DNA from: an uncultured Nostoc sp.
GTDB taxonomy: Bacteria > Cyanobacteriota > Cyanobacteriia > Cyanobacteriales > Nostocaceae
Assembly (NCBI RefSeq): GCF_937863485.1
Contig: NZ_CALMFY010000037.1
Location: forward strand, 1-64,000
Reading direction: 5' to 3'
DNA: 64,000 nt
Below the pieces are notes generated by a model. That model was not told the DNA's origin, made no database searches, and saw nothing but the letters and a program-made list of their open reading frames with translations. Shown piece after piece: positions 61,686-64,000 of this stretch (positions within the stretch are counted from its first letter, which is position 1; every line of letters begins with the position of its first letter). The translations under genes were made by a program, and so were the position numbers.

Positions 61686-62651
61686 ATGAGTAGTATTGTG
61701 GGTGAGAGTGTGTTTTTCAGCGTTGTGATACCGACTTATAATCGCCAACCGATTTTAGAAAAGTGCCTCCACGCCTTGGAGGCGCAGGAGTTAAGTAAGC
61801 CAAGTGCAGTTTCTGGTTACGAGATTGTCTTGGTGGATGATGGTTCTACTGATGCCACATTGGAGTGGTTAGCAGAACACAAAAAGGAATTTCCCCATGT
61901 ACGATGGTTTCAGCAAGACCATGCTGGCCCAGCGGCGGCTCGGAATTTGGGGGTAGAACAAGCGCTGGGAGATACAATTATCTTTATTGATAGTGATTTA
62001 GTAGTGCTGGATAATTTCTTGCAAGCTCACGCAGATGCACTAATGCAGGGACAGGAGAAATTGAGAAGCGATCGCTTTTTCACTTACGGTGCAGTTATTA
62101 ATACTTGTAATTTCGATAATCCAACGGCTGAACCCTACAAAGTCACAGATTTTTCAGCAGCTTTTTTTGCTACTGGAAATGTAGCAATCCCTAAACATTG
62201 GCTAGATAAAGCTGGACTTTTTGACACCAGTTTCCAACTCTATGGCTGGGAAGATTTAGAATTGGGTGTGAGGCTGAAAAAACTAGATTTGACACTAATT
62301 AAATGTCCAGAAGCAGTCGGCTATCACTGGCATCCACCATTTAAATTAGAGCAAATTCCCCGATTGATTGACCAAGAAATTCAACGCGGACGTATGGGAG
62401 TTTTGTTTTATCAAAAACATCCCACATGGGAAGTGCGAATGATGATTCAAATGACTTGGCTGCATCGCTTACTTTGGGGGATTTTGTCACTTAATGGTGC
62501 GTTAAATGAACGGACAATGGCTCCATTTTTGCAATGGCTAATTAACTTAGGTAAACCTCAATTGGCTTTAGAAATTGCCCGAATTTTCCTCAATTGGTAC
62601 AACGTGAAGGGTGTTTATGAAGCCTATGCCGAAATGCAGCAAGTATCGTGA
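61686..62651 (+). CDS. family 2 glycosyltransferase
   Basis: FFSVVIPTYNRQPILEKCLHAL, IVLVDDGSTDATLEWL, YGWEDLELGVRLKKL. Confidence 0.95.
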   Translation: MSSIVGESVFFSVVIPTYNRQPILEKCLHALEAQELSKPSAVSGYEIVLVDDGSTDATLEWLAEHKKEFPHVRWFQQDHAGPAAARNLGVEQALGDTIIFIDSDLVVLDNFLQAHADALMQGQEKLRSDRFFTYGAVINTCNFDNPTAEPYKVTDFSAAFFATGNVAIPKHWLDKAGLFDTSFQLYGWEDLELGVRLKKLDLTLIKCPEAVGYHWHPPFKLEQIPRLIDQEIQRGRMGVLFYQKHPTWEVRMMIQMTWLHRLLWGILSLNGALNERTMAPFLQWLINLGKPQLALEIARIFLNWYNVKGVYEAYAEMQQVS

Positions 62652-62869
62652 TTGAATAGTGAGGAGTGCAGAGCTAGGTCTAATACCATTTCCAAAAAAC
62701 TTTGCAACACATGAATCGATTGTAGGGGCATATTGCAATCATTTGTGTCAACTTAACGTTATTGGCTAGTTAGCGTGGGTTCACTGGCACTGTTCTCTAG
62801 CAGTTGCTGCAAGTCATCCTCAGCTATGCATTAGATCCCTTAGTGTTCATATATCGCTCTTCCATCACT

Positions 62870-63374
62870 TTAAGCAGAGGAAAATAAGAAATCCTCAGAA
62901 TATAAGGTGTCTGGAATAGCGCCTCGCATTCGATTCATCAATGCAATTAGTGTGAAAAACCCAATCGATAAATGCGAAACTGGAAAGACCCTGAGCCAAG
63001 GTTTTAGTAAATTAAAGAATACCAAAGGTTGAATGACTAAGCGTAAATTGTTGAGTAAATTCTTCCAGCCTGAACCCTCATCCCACCAATCATGTTCACT
63101 GAACTTTGCCACAACTGGATCTGTGGGTTTATTTACTCCAAGTTGGGATTGATTATTCAAAACTTGAGAGTGAAGACTATAACCCTTGTTCGTTCCCTAA
63201 CCCTACTACTCGCGCTATCTCTGGTAGAGTTTTGCGTTTAATTTCTGAAATCATTCCTACATGAAGATATTTAAACGCTTCAAAACTTCTGACTTCTGGA
63301 AACAGCTTTCTATACCATTCACAGTAATCATCTACAAATTTTATAGTTTCCGCAGGCTTTCTTCCCCAAAACAT
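62870..63374 (-). pseudogene. IS701-like transposase remnant lacking its core
   Basis: N-terminal FVDDYCEWYRKLFPEVRSFEAFKYLHVGMISEIKRKTLPEIARVVGLGNEQGL* followed by C-terminal GWKNLLNNLRLVIQPLVFFNLLKPWLRVFPVSHLSIGFFTLIALMNRMRGAIP. Confidence 0.7.
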
Positions 63375-63379
63375 AGTCC

Positions 63380-64000
63380 AGCAAATAGTTTACGACACTT
63401 TACCCTATTATTCTCTCCTGAGAGTGGATGAATTACACGCGATCGCATCTCGGATGAAGGGCGATCAGCCTACGAGTATCAATATATTTGGTGAGAAGCA
63501 CATTGGTAAATCTTCGTTGCTGTATTATTTTGTTCTGACTTGGCAGCAGCGAGTATTACACAACACCAATCGTTATGTGGTTATTTACTTACCGTTACGG
63601 GGTGTAGATTGCCAAACTGAAACGGGTTTCTATGAGGCTGTAGCTGAAGGTTTACTGAATCACGTTCAGGGATGGCAACAACGCAGTCTGCAAAATCCTT
63701 GGAAGAGTAAACCGCTTAATCGTCAAGCATTTTCAGATGCGGTTAAGGAATGGAAACTGCAAGGAAAGCTACCCGTCCTCTGTTTGGATGATTTTGAAAG
63801 CCTTTTGAAATATCCCGATAAATTCGATAATGGATTTTATGACAATTTGCGATCGCTCTCTCCTGCGCCGGATAATCTCCGGGGAAACTCCCACGCAGCA
63901 AGACAAAGGCGTTGTCCGCAAACTAACGCGAAAAGAAATCTTGACTATAGAAGGCAATGCTTTTCAAGTGCCTTTAGTGCAAAAATATGTAGAACAGTTA
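63380..64000 (+). pseudogene. STAND-type NTPase with internal deletion and frameshift (runs off window)
   Basis: INIFGEKHIGKSSLLYYF, LPVLCLDDFESLL ... then, in another frame, GETPTQQDKGVVRKLTRKEILTIEGNAFQVPLVQKYVEQL. Confidence 0.65.

Noticed and set aside
1-64000. tRNA or rRNA genes
   Set aside because: No cloverleaf or rRNA signature was recognised by eye; a tRNAscan/Infernal run would be decisive.

Overview
This 64 kb window is chromosomal DNA from a filamentous, Nostoc-like cyanobacterium. The assignment rests on the psbE-F-L-J cluster with rubredoxin and ycf48, ndhC-K-J, psaI, a Hlip gene, ctaA/ctaB divergent from ctaC-D-E, frequent HIP1 GCGATCGC octamers and many Nostoc-type short repeats. 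Housekeeping blocks are separated by repeat-rich or accessory DNA. The most interesting segment is about 31.7-40.8 kb. It holds a KAP-NTPase::antitoxin remnant, a MITE-like element, an overlapping AAA-ATPase/TPR gene pair, a 21-bp tandem repeat array open on both strands, a DUF6888/DUF6887-like pair, and a caspase-like protease fused to an FGE-sulfatase (C-lectin fold) domain next to a Trypco1-like gene. The caspase-FGE C-terminus looks like the variable region of a diversity-generating retroelement (DGR) target, but no reverse transcriptase is visible here. Other points: a probable sulfur-oxidation cluster (4.5-8.2 kb), a serine/threonine kinase with a tandemly duplicated Gly-rich-loop segment, a solitary CRISPR-repeat-like 37-mer, several gene remnants bounded by repeats, a MITE with an apparent 7-bp target duplication, and a STAND-type NTPase pseudogene with an internal deletion at the right edge. 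Family calls come from reading the translated sequences; no database search was run.
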